Assembly: GCA_964596835.1 (NCBI GenBank)
Contig: CAZQVV010000026.1
Span: 1-26,054 of the forward strand
Source: JAADGZ01 sp964596835
GTDB taxonomy: Bacteria; Pseudomonadota; Gammaproteobacteria; UBA6429; Thiohalophilaceae
Length of the DNA: 26,054 bases
Reading direction: 5' to 3'
Position 1 is the stretch's first letter. The number at the start of each line of letters is the position of its first letter. Below are positions 1 to 7,688 of this stretch, piece after piece. The notes beneath the pieces were generated by a model. It saw nothing but the letters and a program-made list of their open reading frames with translations. It was not told the DNA's origin and ran no database searches. The position numbers and the translations under genes are program-made.

Positions 1-5
1 AGATC

Positions 6-3000
6 CTATAGAAAATTCATAGTTTTCAGGTCCCCTGCGAGCAGTTCGGCGAATGCTGTCTGGGATAGAGGTTTGCTGAAATAAAATCCCTGGCAAATGG
101 TGCAGCCCTGCACGCGCAGATAGGCCAGTTGGCTACGGGTTTCCACGCCTTCAGCGATAATATCAAGTCCCAGGCGGGTGGCCATGGCAATAATGGCTTC
201 GACGATGACAGCATTGGCCGGTTCGGTATCGATGTTGCAAACAAAAGAGTGATCGATTTTGATGATATCAACGGGTAACTGTTGCAGGTAGCGCAGGGAT
301 GAATAGCCGGTGCCAAAGTCATCAATAGAAATATGTAGGCCGATGGCTTTTAACTCTTCAAGTTTACCACGAACTTCGTCATAGTCATGAATAAGCAGAT
401 TTTCTGTTACTTCAATTTCAATACAATTCGGATCAACCCCGGTTTCGGCAATAATATTTTTTACCTGGGCGACAAAATCCGGATGCCGGAATTGGCGTGG
501 GCTGACATTTACTGACATGGTTTGAATGTCTTTGCGGTCTTTTTCGTTACACCAGAGTTCAACCGCCGCCCGGCAGGCCTGCTCGAATACCCAGTGGCCA
601 ATGGAGATAATCTGCCCGGTGTCCTCGCTGATGGGGATGAATTTGTCCGGGGGAATCAAGCCCAGTTCGGGGTGCTGCCAGCGTAACAGGGCCTCTGCAC
701 CCACGATGCGTTTATGAATAATATCCACCTTGGGCTGGAACAGCAGTTGAAACTGATCTTTTGACAAGGCTTGACGAAGTTCTGATTCAATTTCAAGACG
801 TTCGATGGCGGCTTCGTTCATTACCCTCGAGAAAAACCGGTAGTTGTCGCGGCCTGCATCCTTGGCCTGGTACATGGCCATGTCGGCATGCTTAAACAGG
901 GTGTGGGTTGTTTCTCCATCCGCCGGATAAAAAGCAATGCCGATACTGGCGCTGATGGACAGATCATGCCCTTCAATCGAATAGGTGTCCGATAGGGTGT
1001 GGCGGATTTTGTCGGCGACAATCCTGACGTCAATACTGGCCTCGCCGCTAGTAGGGAGGCTGGGCAGAAGGATGACAAACTCATCACCGCCCAGGCGGGC
1101 GACGGTGTCTCCTTCGCGCACGCAATCACTGAGCCGTTGCGCCACCTGGGTAAGGAGTTGATCGCCGACAGGATGGCCCAGGGTGTCATTGACGGATTTG
1201 AACTGATCCAGATCCAACAACATGAGCGCCAGTTGGCTCTGGCTGCGGGATGCCTGGGCGATCCCCTGATGCAGGCGGTCCATCAGCAGTTCGCGGTTGG
1301 GCAGTCCTGTGAGGGTGTCATAATAGGCCAGGTACTTGATATGTTCCTCACGTTGACTGCGTTCAATTTCCGCTGCGGTGCGCGCGGCAAAAATTTGCAA
1401 TACGGATTCTATAAACTCAGGGTGGTCAATTTTATTTTTAAAGAAGGCGGTGATTAAGCCTAGGGGTTTTCCCTGTGAATCGAACAGGGGTACACCGGAA
1501 TAGGCTTCAATGTTCATTTCGACAAGAAGATTGTCATCGGGAAACAATACCTGCACATCTTTCGGGTAGGTTTTGGGCGTGTTTCCAATAACCTCAGCAC
1601 AGGGAGTATTCTGAGCGCAATAATGAATATTGCGTCGCATCTTGCCGTTCAAATAAAAGGTAATGGTGTAAACAGTATCCAGATCGCCATTTTTAACCGT
1701 GCCTATACTGACGCCGCTGGCGCCGAGAATATTGGTAAGCTGTATGGCGATGGCTTGAAAAAAGCTTTCGCCAATCGCGGTGGAAATACCTTCAACGATC
1801 TGGGTGATGGCGCTTTCCAGGCGTTTACGTTGGCTGATGTCCTGAATAATGATCTGGATCATCTTACTCTCATCAAGCATCAGGGCGCCGGCATGGATGT
1901 CGACGATAACATTCCTGGTTTTTATAGCCGATTCAAGGTGTGATGACTGGCCCGGTTCCAGTTGCAATAGCGGTTTAATCCTGTTTTTCTGTTTTTTACC
2001 AAGAAAATTATTCAGCGTGTGGCCTCTGAGTTTAGATGAGTCCTGTAGAAACAAGCTTTCTGCAGCCTGATTGGCGTCGATAATCACGCCGTTCTCATCG
2101 AGAAGCAAAATAGCATCGGGCGCCAGCTCTACCAGTTTGCGATAGCGCTGCTCGGCTGAAAGATGGTGGTTGCCCAGGTTTTCGCTGTGAATGATAAGCG
2201 CTGTTTCCTGGGCAAAGACTTGCAGGATTCGTATTTCATGTTCAGTGTAATGATGAATGGGTTTTTTTCGTGCTGTCAGGAGCACACCGACAGGATTGCC
2301 GTCAATCGTCAACGGCACTGCCAGTGCTGAACAGATCCCATACTTTTCAGCCATCCACGGACCGACTTGCGGGTCACGGCTGACATCGGCGATAGCAAGG
2401 GGTTGATGCTGTTTGAAAGCGGTGACGGCCAGTGAAGGTTCGTCCAGTTTCAGCCGGTAATAACCCTCCTTTTTGTATCCGTTGAAAGAGTCAATGACGC
2501 CGACGAGATCCTGACGATTTTCATCGAACAATATCAGACATATAAGCTCATCGTTCAGAATGTCTTTACCAAGCTGGATGATATTAGTCAGCCGCTCTTC
2601 ATGATTATTACTGGAATCAGCTTGTCTCAGCAGGCGGTTACTGATGCCGAGAATTTTCCGGCGCAGGTTCTGTTCCTCCAGCAAAAAACCGAGATCACAG
2701 GCCAGGAAACCCAGTTCATCAGTAGAGCGTGAGACAGGTTTTGCTGGAGTATCCGCAGTATTTTTGCCGAAGTTCTGAATGAGTAACTGCAAAGGCGCAA
2801 GGCTCTGACTGAGACTGTGGATGAACAGCAACGAGCCGGCAATAGCGAGGAATTCCAGCATCAGCCAGATAATCAATGTTTCGAAGGTGAAATGACCGGT
2901 GCGGGTCCAGTAGTATTGCACCAGTATGGTATCCATGAGTAGGGGAACCAGTGAGGCCACCAGAAAGACGCGGGTCTTGATAGTCAGTACCGGTTGCTGA

Positions 3001-3494
3001 TTGCGAATATTGCCAAAAGCCTGACCAAAAAGATCAAAAAAGCGGAAGAAAAAAGGCAGGCCGACGATGATGGAGACGATGAGAGCGACCAGATGAATTC
3101 GGAACCAGTCAACGGGTAGGGCGACAAAATCAGTATAGTATTCGGCAGCTATAATGATGGATGCCGGGGCCATGAGAATATAGCTCAGGAACAAGAGCCA
3201 GAAATGCAGGGAGAAGCGCCTGATTTGCTGCAGCACGGCGGCTGCATTGCCAGCCGAGCTATCTTCAAACCACGCGTTAAAAGGCCGAGCGAAGCGGTTG
3301 AGATACCAGTAGGCGAAGACGATGCCCGTGATGATAAAGATGGGTTCCAGCGGTGTCGTGAGTATGATCAGCATTTGCTGAGGGCTGAACATTTTAATGA
3401 ATATTAGAGAGGACAGACCGACAATGGCTGGCAATGTCCATGTCAGCAAAATTAGCAGCCGGTAATGGCGATGAAATTTCTCTGGCGAGATCAT
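6..3494 (-). CDS. Membrane-bound GAF-PAS-GAF-GGDEF-EAL cyclic-di-GMP synthase/phosphodiesterase
   Basis: A large inner-membrane signalling protein that probably makes and/or degrades cyclic di-GMP. Numbering from the ATG at 3494 gives 1162 residues. About six hydrophobic segments fall within residues 12-230. They are followed by a GAF domain (about 300-440), a PAS domain (about 447-560, beginning near ELAPDAILLLDENG), a second GAF (about 565-712), GGDEF (about 720-890) and EAL (about 900-1150). The GGDEF A-site RLGGDEF is intact at 800-806, and an RxxD inhibitory I-site (REGD, 793-796) lies just upstream. The EAL signature (EALLRW, from 934), NVSPRQF, IDDFGTGYSSL (DD near 1058) and AEGVET are all present, so both enzymatic activities look possible. 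A GTG at 3617 would add 41 residues, but they look non-coding and have no ribosome-binding site; the ATG at 3494 leads directly into the first membrane helix. The stop codon (6-8) is inside the window. Two PilZ proteins lie 1 kb away. Confidence 0.93.
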   Translation of the reverse strand: MISPEKFHRHYRLLILLTWTLPAIVGLSSLIFIKMFSPQQMLIILTTPLEPIFIITGIVFAYWYLNRFARPFNAWFEDSSAGNAAAVLQQIRRFSLHFWLLFLSYILMAPASIIIAAEYYTDFVALPVDWFRIHLVALIVSIIVGLPFFFRFFDLFGQAFGNIRNQQPVLTIKTRVFLVASLVPLLMDTILVQYYWTRTGHFTFETLIIWLMLEFLAIAGSLLFIHSLSQSLAPLQLLIQNFGKNTADTPAKPVSRSTDELGFLACDLGFLLEEQNLRRKILGISNRLLRQADSSNNHEERLTNIIQLGKDILNDELICLILFDENRQDLVGVIDSFNGYKKEGYYRLKLDEPSLAVTAFKQHQPLAIADVSRDPQVGPWMAEKYGICSALAVPLTIDGNPVGVLLTARKKPIHHYTEHEIRILQVFAQETALIIHSENLGNHHLSAEQRYRKLVELAPDAILLLDENGVIIDANQAAESLFLQDSSKLRGHTLNNFLGKKQKNRIKPLLQLEPGQSSHLESAIKTRNVIVDIHAGALMLDESKMIQIIIQDISQRKRLESAITQIVEGISTAIGESFFQAIAIQLTNILGASGVSIGTVKNGDLDTVYTITFYLNGKMRRNIHYCAQNTPCAEVIGNTPKTYPKDVQVLFPDDNLLVEMNIEAYSGVPLFDSQGKPLGLITAFFKNKIDHPEFIESVLQIFAARTAAEIERSQREEHIKYLAYYDTLTGLPNRELLMDRLHQGIAQASRSQSQLALMLLDLDQFKSVNDTLGHPVGDQLLTQVAQRLSDCVREGDTVARLGGDEFVILLPSLPTSGEASIDVRIVADKIRHTLSDTYSIEGHDLSISASIGIAFYPADGETTHTLFKHADMAMYQAKDAGRDNYRFFSRVMNEAAIERLEIESELRQALSKDQFQLLFQPKVDIIHKRIVGAEALLRWQHPELGLIPPDKFIPISEDTGQIISIGHWVFEQACRAAVELWCNEKDRKDIQTMSVNVSPRQFRHPDFVAQVKNIIAETGVDPNCIEIEVTENLLIHDYDEVRGKLEELKAIGLHISIDDFGTGYSSLRYLQQLPVDIIKIDHSFVCNIDTEPANAVIVEAIIAMATRLGLDIIAEGVETRSQLAYLRVQGCTICQGFYFSKPLSQTAFAELLAGDLKTMNFL

Positions 3495-3663
3495 ATACCT
3501 ATAATAATAGCAGTGTTTCCGTCCGGGTGATCCGGATAGCTCCTTTGAATTTTCAAAACTAAAAATAGCACCATAACCATTACTGTTTACAATAGAATAG
3601 AGATCTTTTGTACGCACAGACTACGTATTCAGAATAACGAATAGAAGCAAGTTTCTTTGCGCC

Positions 3664-3714
3664 CCTTGACTTTTCAAGGTTGGCCGTCTCACGTGATCAT
3701 AAGGCGGCTTTTTT
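3664..3714 (+). terminator. Double hairpin with T-tract (orphan terminator)
   Basis: The 323-bp gap between two divergent genes holds a perfect 6-bp hairpin (CCTTGA 3664-3669, TCAAGG 3674-3679). It is followed by a 7-bp stem (GCCGTCT 3683-3689 with AGGCGGC 3702-3708, one G-U pair) and then TTTTTT at 3709-3714. This is a classical intrinsic terminator on the + strand. No + strand gene precedes it, and the promoter of the downstream DUF302 gene lies beyond it. It may therefore end a short RNA starting near 3600-3650, or antisense transcription coming out of the neighbouring gene. Nothing else recognisable was seen in the gap apart from the DUF302 promoter. Confidence 0.55.
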
Positions 3715-3874
3715 ATGGATGATGGATTTGTGTAAGAAGGTCTTGACCCACATGGATAATGGCGGCCTCCGGGCGTGCATGAATAGTTCCAGGCTTATGC
3801 GGGTTACGGGGCATTGGACGGCAGGTTTCGTGCCAATCTGATTGCTGGTGAGGGAGAACAGTATGATACTTTTC

Positions 3875-3902
3875 TTGTACCTGTTTTGAGACAGGCTATA
3901 AT
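3875..3902 (+). promoter_or_regulatory. Sigma70 promoter of the DUF302 gene with an internal inverted repeat
   Basis: TTGTAC at 3875-3880 and a perfect TATAAT at 3897-3902 are 16 bp apart, 38 bp upstream of the DUF302 start codon. The spacer holds the inverted repeat CCTGT-N6-ACAGG (3880-3884 and 3891-3895), placed where a repressor could block RNA polymerase. The promoter call rests on the consensus -10; the operator is inference. Confidence 0.65.
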
Positions 3903-3940
3903 GCATAATCCAGAATTGAATCATTATCAGGAGAAAATTT

Positions 3941-4330
3941 ATGTACGGATTTACTACGCAGGTGGGTGGTAGTTTTGACGATGCGGTTAGCCGGGTCGTC
4001 GAGGAATTGCAGAAAGAAGGCTTTGGTGTGTTGACCGAAATCGACGTGAAGGCGGTGCTGAAAAAAAAGCTGGATCTGGATAAGCGGCCCTATAAAATTT
4101 TGGGTGCCTGTAACCCGGTGCTGGCCAACCAGGCACTGACGGCTGAGCCGGATATCGGCCTGCTGCTGCCCTGCAATGTTGTGGTGCGGGAAGAAGAAGA
4201 TGCTTCAATTACCGTGGCTTTCATGGATCCTGTCGCCGTGCTGACGCTGGTGCAAAAAGAGGGGATCGCCGAACTGGCCGGTGAAGTAAAGACCAAACTG
4301 GAGCGTGTACGGGACGCCTTGAGTTCCTGA
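3941..4330 (+). CDS. DUF302 domain-containing protein
   Basis: A 129-residue cytoplasmic protein made of a single DUF302 domain: no signal peptide, no membrane segment, and the usual length for stand-alone members. The family pattern is visible as an N-terminal strand (YGFTTQVGGSFDDAV), then VVEELQKEGFGVLTEIDV, then the segment YKILGACNPVLANQAL, and GLLLPCNVVV. The family's biochemical function is unknown; members are common in sulfur-oxidising and other lithotrophic bacteria. Start choice is secure: AGGAGA (3930-3935) lies at good spacing before the ATG, and a consensus promoter with an internal palindrome lies upstream. It appears to be its own transcription unit, 231 bp before the first PilZ gene. 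Confidence 0.9.
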   Translation: MYGFTTQVGGSFDDAVSRVVEELQKEGFGVLTEIDVKAVLKKKLDLDKRPYKILGACNPVLANQALTAEPDIGLLLPCNVVVREEEDASITVAFMDPVAVLTLVQKEGIAELAGEVKTKLERVRDALSS

Positions 4331-4485
4331 ATCTGTTGAGCCTCGAAAATCAGAGGTGATGCCAGCAGGCTGAATCTCATCCCGGATTCCGTGGTTGGCC
4401 GCATGGATCTGAGTCTAACATAATGAAATTAATCAGCTTTATAACTTCACCGCCATTCAGTTTCGGATTCCAGGGTTATCTATAC

Positions 4486-4539
4486 TATAATTAAGATAAT
4501 ACTGATTCAGTTGCCAGTAATCCTTTTATCCTGAATCAG
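4486..4539 (+). promoter_or_regulatory. Leader of first PilZ gene: -10 box and 9-bp hairpin
   Basis: A TATAAT (4486-4491) without a convincing -35 is followed at once by a perfect 9-bp inverted repeat, CTGATTCAG (4502-4510) and CTGAATCAG (4531-4539), enclosing 20 nt. If transcription starts near 4497, the hairpin sits at the very 5' end of the mRNA, 22 nt before the start codon and just upstream of the purine-rich Shine-Dalgarno region. It resembles the leader of the next PilZ gene (4933-4990). Confidence 0.45.
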
Positions 4540-4561
4540 GGGGAAGAAAGGGGGGAACACC

Positions 4562-4876
4562 ATGTCTGAACGCCGTCTTCATGTGCGTAAGCTCATTGAT
4601 GCCAGGGTCAGAATCTATCACTCGCAATTCGGAGCGCTTGACGGGCGTATCCGGGATATATCCGAAGGTGGATGCTGCGTGACGCTGGATAATCTGCCTG
4701 ATACAGAGGATGATCTGTTCGTGCAAGTGCAGCGTAATGAAGAAGAATTCGTAACCCTGAAGCCTGTCAACATGGATGTAGTTTTTAAAATGAACTGTAT
4801 ACGCAAACTGGACGATACCGTAGTACTGCAATTCGAGGACTGTCATGATGGGATTATTAATGCGGATGCGCTTTAG
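4562..4876 (+). CDS. Single-domain PilZ protein (first of tandem pair)
   Basis: A 104-residue PilZ-domain protein, likely a cytoplasmic cyclic-di-GMP receptor. Both ligand-binding signatures are present: RxxxR as RLHVR at residues 5-9, and (D/N)xSxxG as DISEGG at 32-37. The rest of the beta barrel follows (CCVTLDNL, VVFKMNCIRKLDDTVVLQFED). No enzymatic or membrane domain is attached, so it probably acts by binding a partner protein. The ATG follows a purine-rich Shine-Dalgarno stretch (GGGGGG at about 4551-4556). The next gene is another PilZ protein with the same motif spacing, including a shared HSxFG segment, which suggests an old tandem duplication. The output target cannot be told from the sequence. 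Confidence 0.88.
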   Translation: MSERRLHVRKLIDARVRIYHSQFGALDGRIRDISEGGCCVTLDNLPDTEDDLFVQVQRNEEEFVTLKPVNMDVVFKMNCIRKLDDTVVLQFEDCHDGIINADAL

Positions 4877-4932
4877 CCGTAATTCCGGTCGTCGGGGTAT
4901 GTATCACCCATTAAGTCGGGATTATAAAAATA

Positions 4933-4990
4933 CTGATTAATGTTATGGGCTGGAATTCCGATATGTAGGGAGATCGGACTAGTTAATCAG
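4933..4990 (+). promoter_or_regulatory. Leader of second PilZ gene: nested inverted repeats
   Basis: A perfect 8-bp pair, CTGATTAA (4933-4940) and TTAATCAG (4983-4990), encloses a second 6-bp pair, TCCGAT (4957-4962) and ATCGGA (4973-4978). The outer pair ends 15 nt before the start codon, directly ahead of the AAGGAG ribosome-binding site. The left arm shares the string ATACTGATT with the leader of the first PilZ gene, and the right arm shares AATCAG. It does not match the known GEMM cyclic-di-GMP riboswitch patterns as I remember them. Confidence 0.4.
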
Positions 4991-5005
4991 AATAAGGAGA
5001 AGGCT

Positions 5006-5335
5006 ATGGATGAAAAACGCTCACAAAGCAGGGTAACTACGGTTTCGAGGGTAAAAATCAGTCACAGTACCTTTGGCAGCCGGCGAGCGTTGACACGTAA
5101 TATTTCGACAAGTGGCGTTTATCTGGAATTACAGGACCAGCCGCAACTCCCGGTCGGCGCCCATATCCGCATGCAAATGCTGGATTCTGCCCGTCCCGAT
5201 GTTTCATTTAACATGAAAGTGCTACGCGCTGATCGCCAGGGGCTGGCGCTTAAATTTGTGGACTATGAACTTGAAGGCGAACGTTTTAATATCAATGAAC
5301 TCAAGCAACATTGGCAAAACAATGTTGCACGCTGA
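5006..5335 (+). CDS. Single-domain PilZ protein (second of tandem pair)
   Basis: A 109-residue PilZ-domain protein, a probable cyclic-di-GMP receptor. RxxxR is RSQSR at residues 5-9 and NxSxxG is NISTSG at 32-37, exactly the positions seen in the upstream paralogue. The C-terminal half (LRADRQGLALKFVDYELEGERFNINELKQHW) completes the barrel and ends in a short helix. An upstream ATG at 4940 would add 22 residues, but the internal ATG at 5006 is preceded by AAGGAG at ideal spacing and puts the RxxxR motif at the expected distance from the N-terminus, so it is preferred. The stop codon directly abuts the ATG of the YcgN-like gene, so the two are probably co-translated. Confidence 0.88.
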   Translation: MDEKRSQSRVTTVSRVKISHSTFGSRRALTRNISTSGVYLELQDQPQLPVGAHIRMQMLDSARPDVSFNMKVLRADRQGLALKFVDYELEGERFNINELKQHWQNNVAR

Positions 5336-5785
5336 ATGCTGAAGAATAGATTCTGGGAATATAAGTCACTTGAGGAAATGACGTTTACAGAGTGGGAAAG
5401 ACTGTGTGATGGTTGTGGTCGTTGTTGCCTGAATAAACTGGAAGATGAAGACAGCGGCGAAATTTATTATACCAACGTAGCGTGCCACTTGCTGGATTTG
5501 CAAACCTGTTCCTGCAAGGATTATCCTAAACGTCTGAAGCGGGTGCCTGCCTGTATCAAGGTCGCGGTTCAGACAGCGACAAAAATTAGAGAATTGCCCC
5601 ATAGCTGTGCTTATCGGCGCCTTGCCGATGGCAGGTCATTGGCTGCTTGGCATCCCCTGGTGACAGGAACCCCGGCTTCGGTGCATGAGGCGGGTATCTC
5701 AGTGCGTGGCCGCGCTGTTTGTGAAGAATACATTCACCCGGATCAGTTACCCGAGCACATTATCCTCTGGGAGCCGGCAAGGTGA
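5336..5785 (+). CDS. ycgN: YcgN family cysteine-cluster protein (UPF0260)
   Basis: A 149-residue protein of the YcgN/UPF0260 family, a YkgJ-type cysteine-cluster group thought to bind zinc or an Fe-S centre; its function is not established. The N-terminal signature WERLCDGCGRCCLNKLEDE carries CxxCxxCC at residues 24-31. Further conserved cysteines lie at about 50, 58, 60 and 73 and in HSCAYR (about 91). The length matches the family (about 150 residues). It starts at the base after the stop codon of the second PilZ gene, with no ribosome-binding site of its own that I can see, so translation is probably coupled. A link with cyclic-di-GMP signalling is suggested only by that arrangement. Confidence 0.88.
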   Translation: MLKNRFWEYKSLEEMTFTEWERLCDGCGRCCLNKLEDEDSGEIYYTNVACHLLDLQTCSCKDYPKRLKRVPACIKVAVQTATKIRELPHSCAYRRLADGRSLAAWHPLVTGTPASVHEAGISVRGRAVCEEYIHPDQLPEHIILWEPAR

Positions 5786-5832
5786 ATAGTGGCGGGCCGA
5801 ATCAATGAAGGCTCCGTGATAAGGTTTAGGAA

Positions 5833-6031
5833 CTGAGGGATCCCCACGGAATAACCTTTAAAAGTAAACAGATAAAAGGAATATCCGCAAATAAACGCCA
5901 ATATTTTATGTTGATGTGCCTGCGGCCAGAATGCAACACTGAATGCTTTTGCCTTTATTGGCGTATATTCGCGTTCATTTGCGGAGAGATAAGTTTTTGG
6001 TTTTTAGAAAATATTCGTGGGGATACTTCAG
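5833..6031 (+). mobile_element. MITE-like element, copy 1 (199 bp), with 9-bp target duplication
   Basis: A palindromic non-coding element starting CTGAGGGATCCCCACG and ending (reverse complement) CTGAAGTATCCCCACGAA, with inner inverted arms around TCCGCAAAT(A/G)AACGC. It is flanked by the perfect 9-bp direct repeat GTTTAGGAA (5824-5832 and 6032-6040), a target-site duplication. A second related copy lies at 11111-11315. It encodes no transposase, so it must have been moved by an element elsewhere. It fills most of the 333-bp gap between the YcgN-like gene and the zinc-finger gene; apart from it, the gap shows nothing recognisable. Confidence 0.85.
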
Positions 6032-6118
6032 GTTTAGGAAACAGGATTACGAGAAAATTCAAGCGCTACGTGATTAGGCCCAAAGCCGAACGGTCAGTGC
6101 AAACTGAACTGTTTATTT

Positions 6119-7531
6119 ATGAGTACACATTTTTGCAAGCACCATTCAAATACAAAAGCAAACTGGCATTGTGCAGGCTGCCACATGGACTTTTGCCATC
6201 AATGTCTTAACTCTTCTACAGACGAAGATGCGGCCTGCCCGGTTTGTGGAGAGATGATGCCCGCACAGGGTCTCCATTCTATCGTTCCATTATGGAGCCG
6301 GATATCCTGCTTCTTTCTATATCCCCTTCATTTGCCCCCCCTGCTGCTGATGTTGGCGTTGCTAACCGTCAACTTCGTCGTCTCAGCTAATATTCTGGGT
6401 TTTCTGGTGCAGATGCTGATATTTGTTGTCTTTACGAAATATGCCCACGTCGTGATGAGTTCAATCGCTGTGGGCAGGATGAAGCCGGAGAAACTGCACT
6501 GGTCTATGTTTAGTGAAGATCTTGAAATTCCATTCAAGCTGTTATTTATTATTTTCTGTTATGGACTGTTCAATACACTGGTGCAGAACAATGCCAATGA
6601 CACCGCGCTTAGTTTGAGTCTGCTGCTGTCAAGCTTCCTTTTTCCCGCCAGTATCATGTTGCTGGCAAGCAGCAAGCATTTTCTTCGGGCCATTAATCCA
6701 CTGGCGATTGCCGGGCTGATAAAGACTGTTGGCCTTTCCTATATTATTTTATTTGTGTTCCTGGGCCTTTTAGTAACAGGCTTGCTGGCAGCTTGGAGGC
6801 TGCTATTTGTTAGTATCCCTGTGCATCTGTTTTTTTCGGTGATAGTGTTTGTGATCATGTATTTTGTGCTGGTAATGTTCAGCATGATGGGCTATGTCCT
6901 GTATCAGTTCCATCAGAAGCTGGGTTATGCCGATGATGTTATTCAGGATCCAGAAGAGACGATGGATGAAAACGAAGATGAGCATGGTCTCAATATCCTA
7001 TTGCAGGAAGGCAAGTATACAGAAGCCGTGAGTTGGTTGGCCGGGGCGATTAAGCTGACCCCGAATGATTTCGCCCTGCGCGAGCGCTTGCACCGAATTT
7101 TGTGTTCGATAGAAGATAAAAATGGTCTGAAGACGTATAGCGCGGATTATATTGTCAGGCTGCTATTGCTTGGGAAGCCCAGCGAGGCTATTCGTATTTA
7201 TGTGGAATGTTATAAACTGATTCCCGGATTTAAACTCAAAGGAGCCAAGCATCGGCATGAGATGGCGCGTCTTCTGGTCGGCAGTGGCCAGTCACGGGCT
7301 GCACTTTCCCTGTTGAATAATCTGCATCGTGATTATCCCAGTTATGACGGCATTCCCAGCGCTTATCTGCTGGTGGCAAGAATTATGTTTGAATACTTCA
7401 GTCATGAAGACAAGGCTCGAAAGATACTGGAATATCTGATGCATAAATATCCCAACCACCCCTCGCGGGTAAAAACCCAGTCTTATCTGGGTATGTTAAA
7501 CCATATTTCATCCCACCGGGCGCCGGGTTGA
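6119..7531 (+). CDS. B-box-like zinc-finger membrane protein with C-terminal TPR-like repeats
   Basis: A 470-residue protein of unknown function. The first 45 residues form a treble-clef/B-box-like zinc site: C6, H9 (CKHH), C18-x2-C21, C26-x2-C29 and C40-x2-C43. Residues 60-265 hold about five or six membrane segments, resembling the multi-helix domains that accompany such fingers in bacterial proteins. After an acidic linker (about 275-290) the C-terminal 180 residues are helical pairs of TPR type (EGKYTEAVSWLAGAIKLTPND; GQSRAALSLLNNLHRDYPSY; DKARKILEYLMHKYPNHPS). The finger and the TPRs are predicted to face the same, cytoplasmic side. The start codon has only a weak ribosome-binding site and lies 87 bp after the MITE. 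It converges on a rhomboid gene with the same style of C-terminus. Confidence 0.75.
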   Translation: MSTHFCKHHSNTKANWHCAGCHMDFCHQCLNSSTDEDAACPVCGEMMPAQGLHSIVPLWSRISCFFLYPLHLPPLLLMLALLTVNFVVSANILGFLVQMLIFVVFTKYAHVVMSSIAVGRMKPEKLHWSMFSEDLEIPFKLLFIIFCYGLFNTLVQNNANDTALSLSLLLSSFLFPASIMLLASSKHFLRAINPLAIAGLIKTVGLSYIILFVFLGLLVTGLLAAWRLLFVSIPVHLFFSVIVFVIMYFVLVMFSMMGYVLYQFHQKLGYADDVIQDPEETMDENEDEHGLNILLQEGKYTEAVSWLAGAIKLTPNDFALRERLHRILCSIEDKNGLKTYSADYIVRLLLLGKPSEAIRIYVECYKLIPGFKLKGAKHRHEMARLLVGSGQSRAALSLLNNLHRDYPSYDGIPSAYLLVARIMFEYFSHEDKARKILEYLMHKYPNHPSRVKTQSYLGMLNHISSHRAPG

Positions 7532-7573
7532 ATCTCTTTGGGTGTCACTCCCCGCTGCTTGCGGCGAAAAACA

Positions 7574-7595
7574 GTAGGATGGGTAGAACGAAGTG
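7574..7595 (+). repeat. Half copy of the GTAGGATGGGTAGAACGAAG repeat
   Basis: The string GTAGGATGGGTAGAACGAAG followed by TG is identical to the start of the right arm of the long inverted repeat at 18272-18348. Here only one arm is present, so it looks like a decayed or partial copy. It lies just after the stop of the zinc-finger gene, in the convergent gap. Confidence 0.7.
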
Positions 7596-7607
7596 CAAAG
7601 TTTTACT

Positions 7608-7632
7608 GGTTCCCACGCTCCGCGTGGGAACC
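7608..7632 (+). repeat. Perfect hairpin repeat of the TTCCCACGC type, first unit
   Basis: GGTTCCCACGC (7608-7618) pairs perfectly with GCGTGGGAACC (7622-7632) across a 3-nt loop. A second unit of the same family lies 35 bp further on. The pair sits between convergent genes and could act as a bidirectional transcription stop. I recall this motif as dispersed in many bacterial genomes, but could not check. Confidence 0.75.
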
Positions 7633-7666
7633 CATACCTCGATCGATGTGTTGATCCCGGTATGCA

Positions 7667-7688
7667 TTCCCACGCCGGAGCGTGGGAA
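7667..7688 (+). repeat. Hairpin repeat of the TTCCCACGC type, second unit
   Basis: TTCCCACGC (7667-7675) pairs with GCGTGGGAA (7680-7688) around CGGA. It is the same sequence family as the hairpin at 7608-7632. It precedes (on + coordinates) the 3' end of the rhomboid gene by 50 bp and may serve as that gene's terminator. Confidence 0.7.

Noticed and set aside
3697..3924. Open frame of 75 codons on the - strand in the gap before DUF302
   Set aside because: It covers the orphan terminator and the DUF302 promoter, has no recognisable domain, and looks like a chance frame.
4486..4990. Known GEMM-type cyclic-di-GMP riboswitch in the PilZ leaders
   Set aside because: The conserved GEMM core and tetraloop-receptor strings are not present; only simple inverted repeats are seen.
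5908..6210. Open frame of 100 codons ahead of the zinc-finger gene
   Set aside because: It runs through the MITE and then overlaps the zinc-finger gene out of frame; composition is not protein-like and there is no ribosome-binding site.
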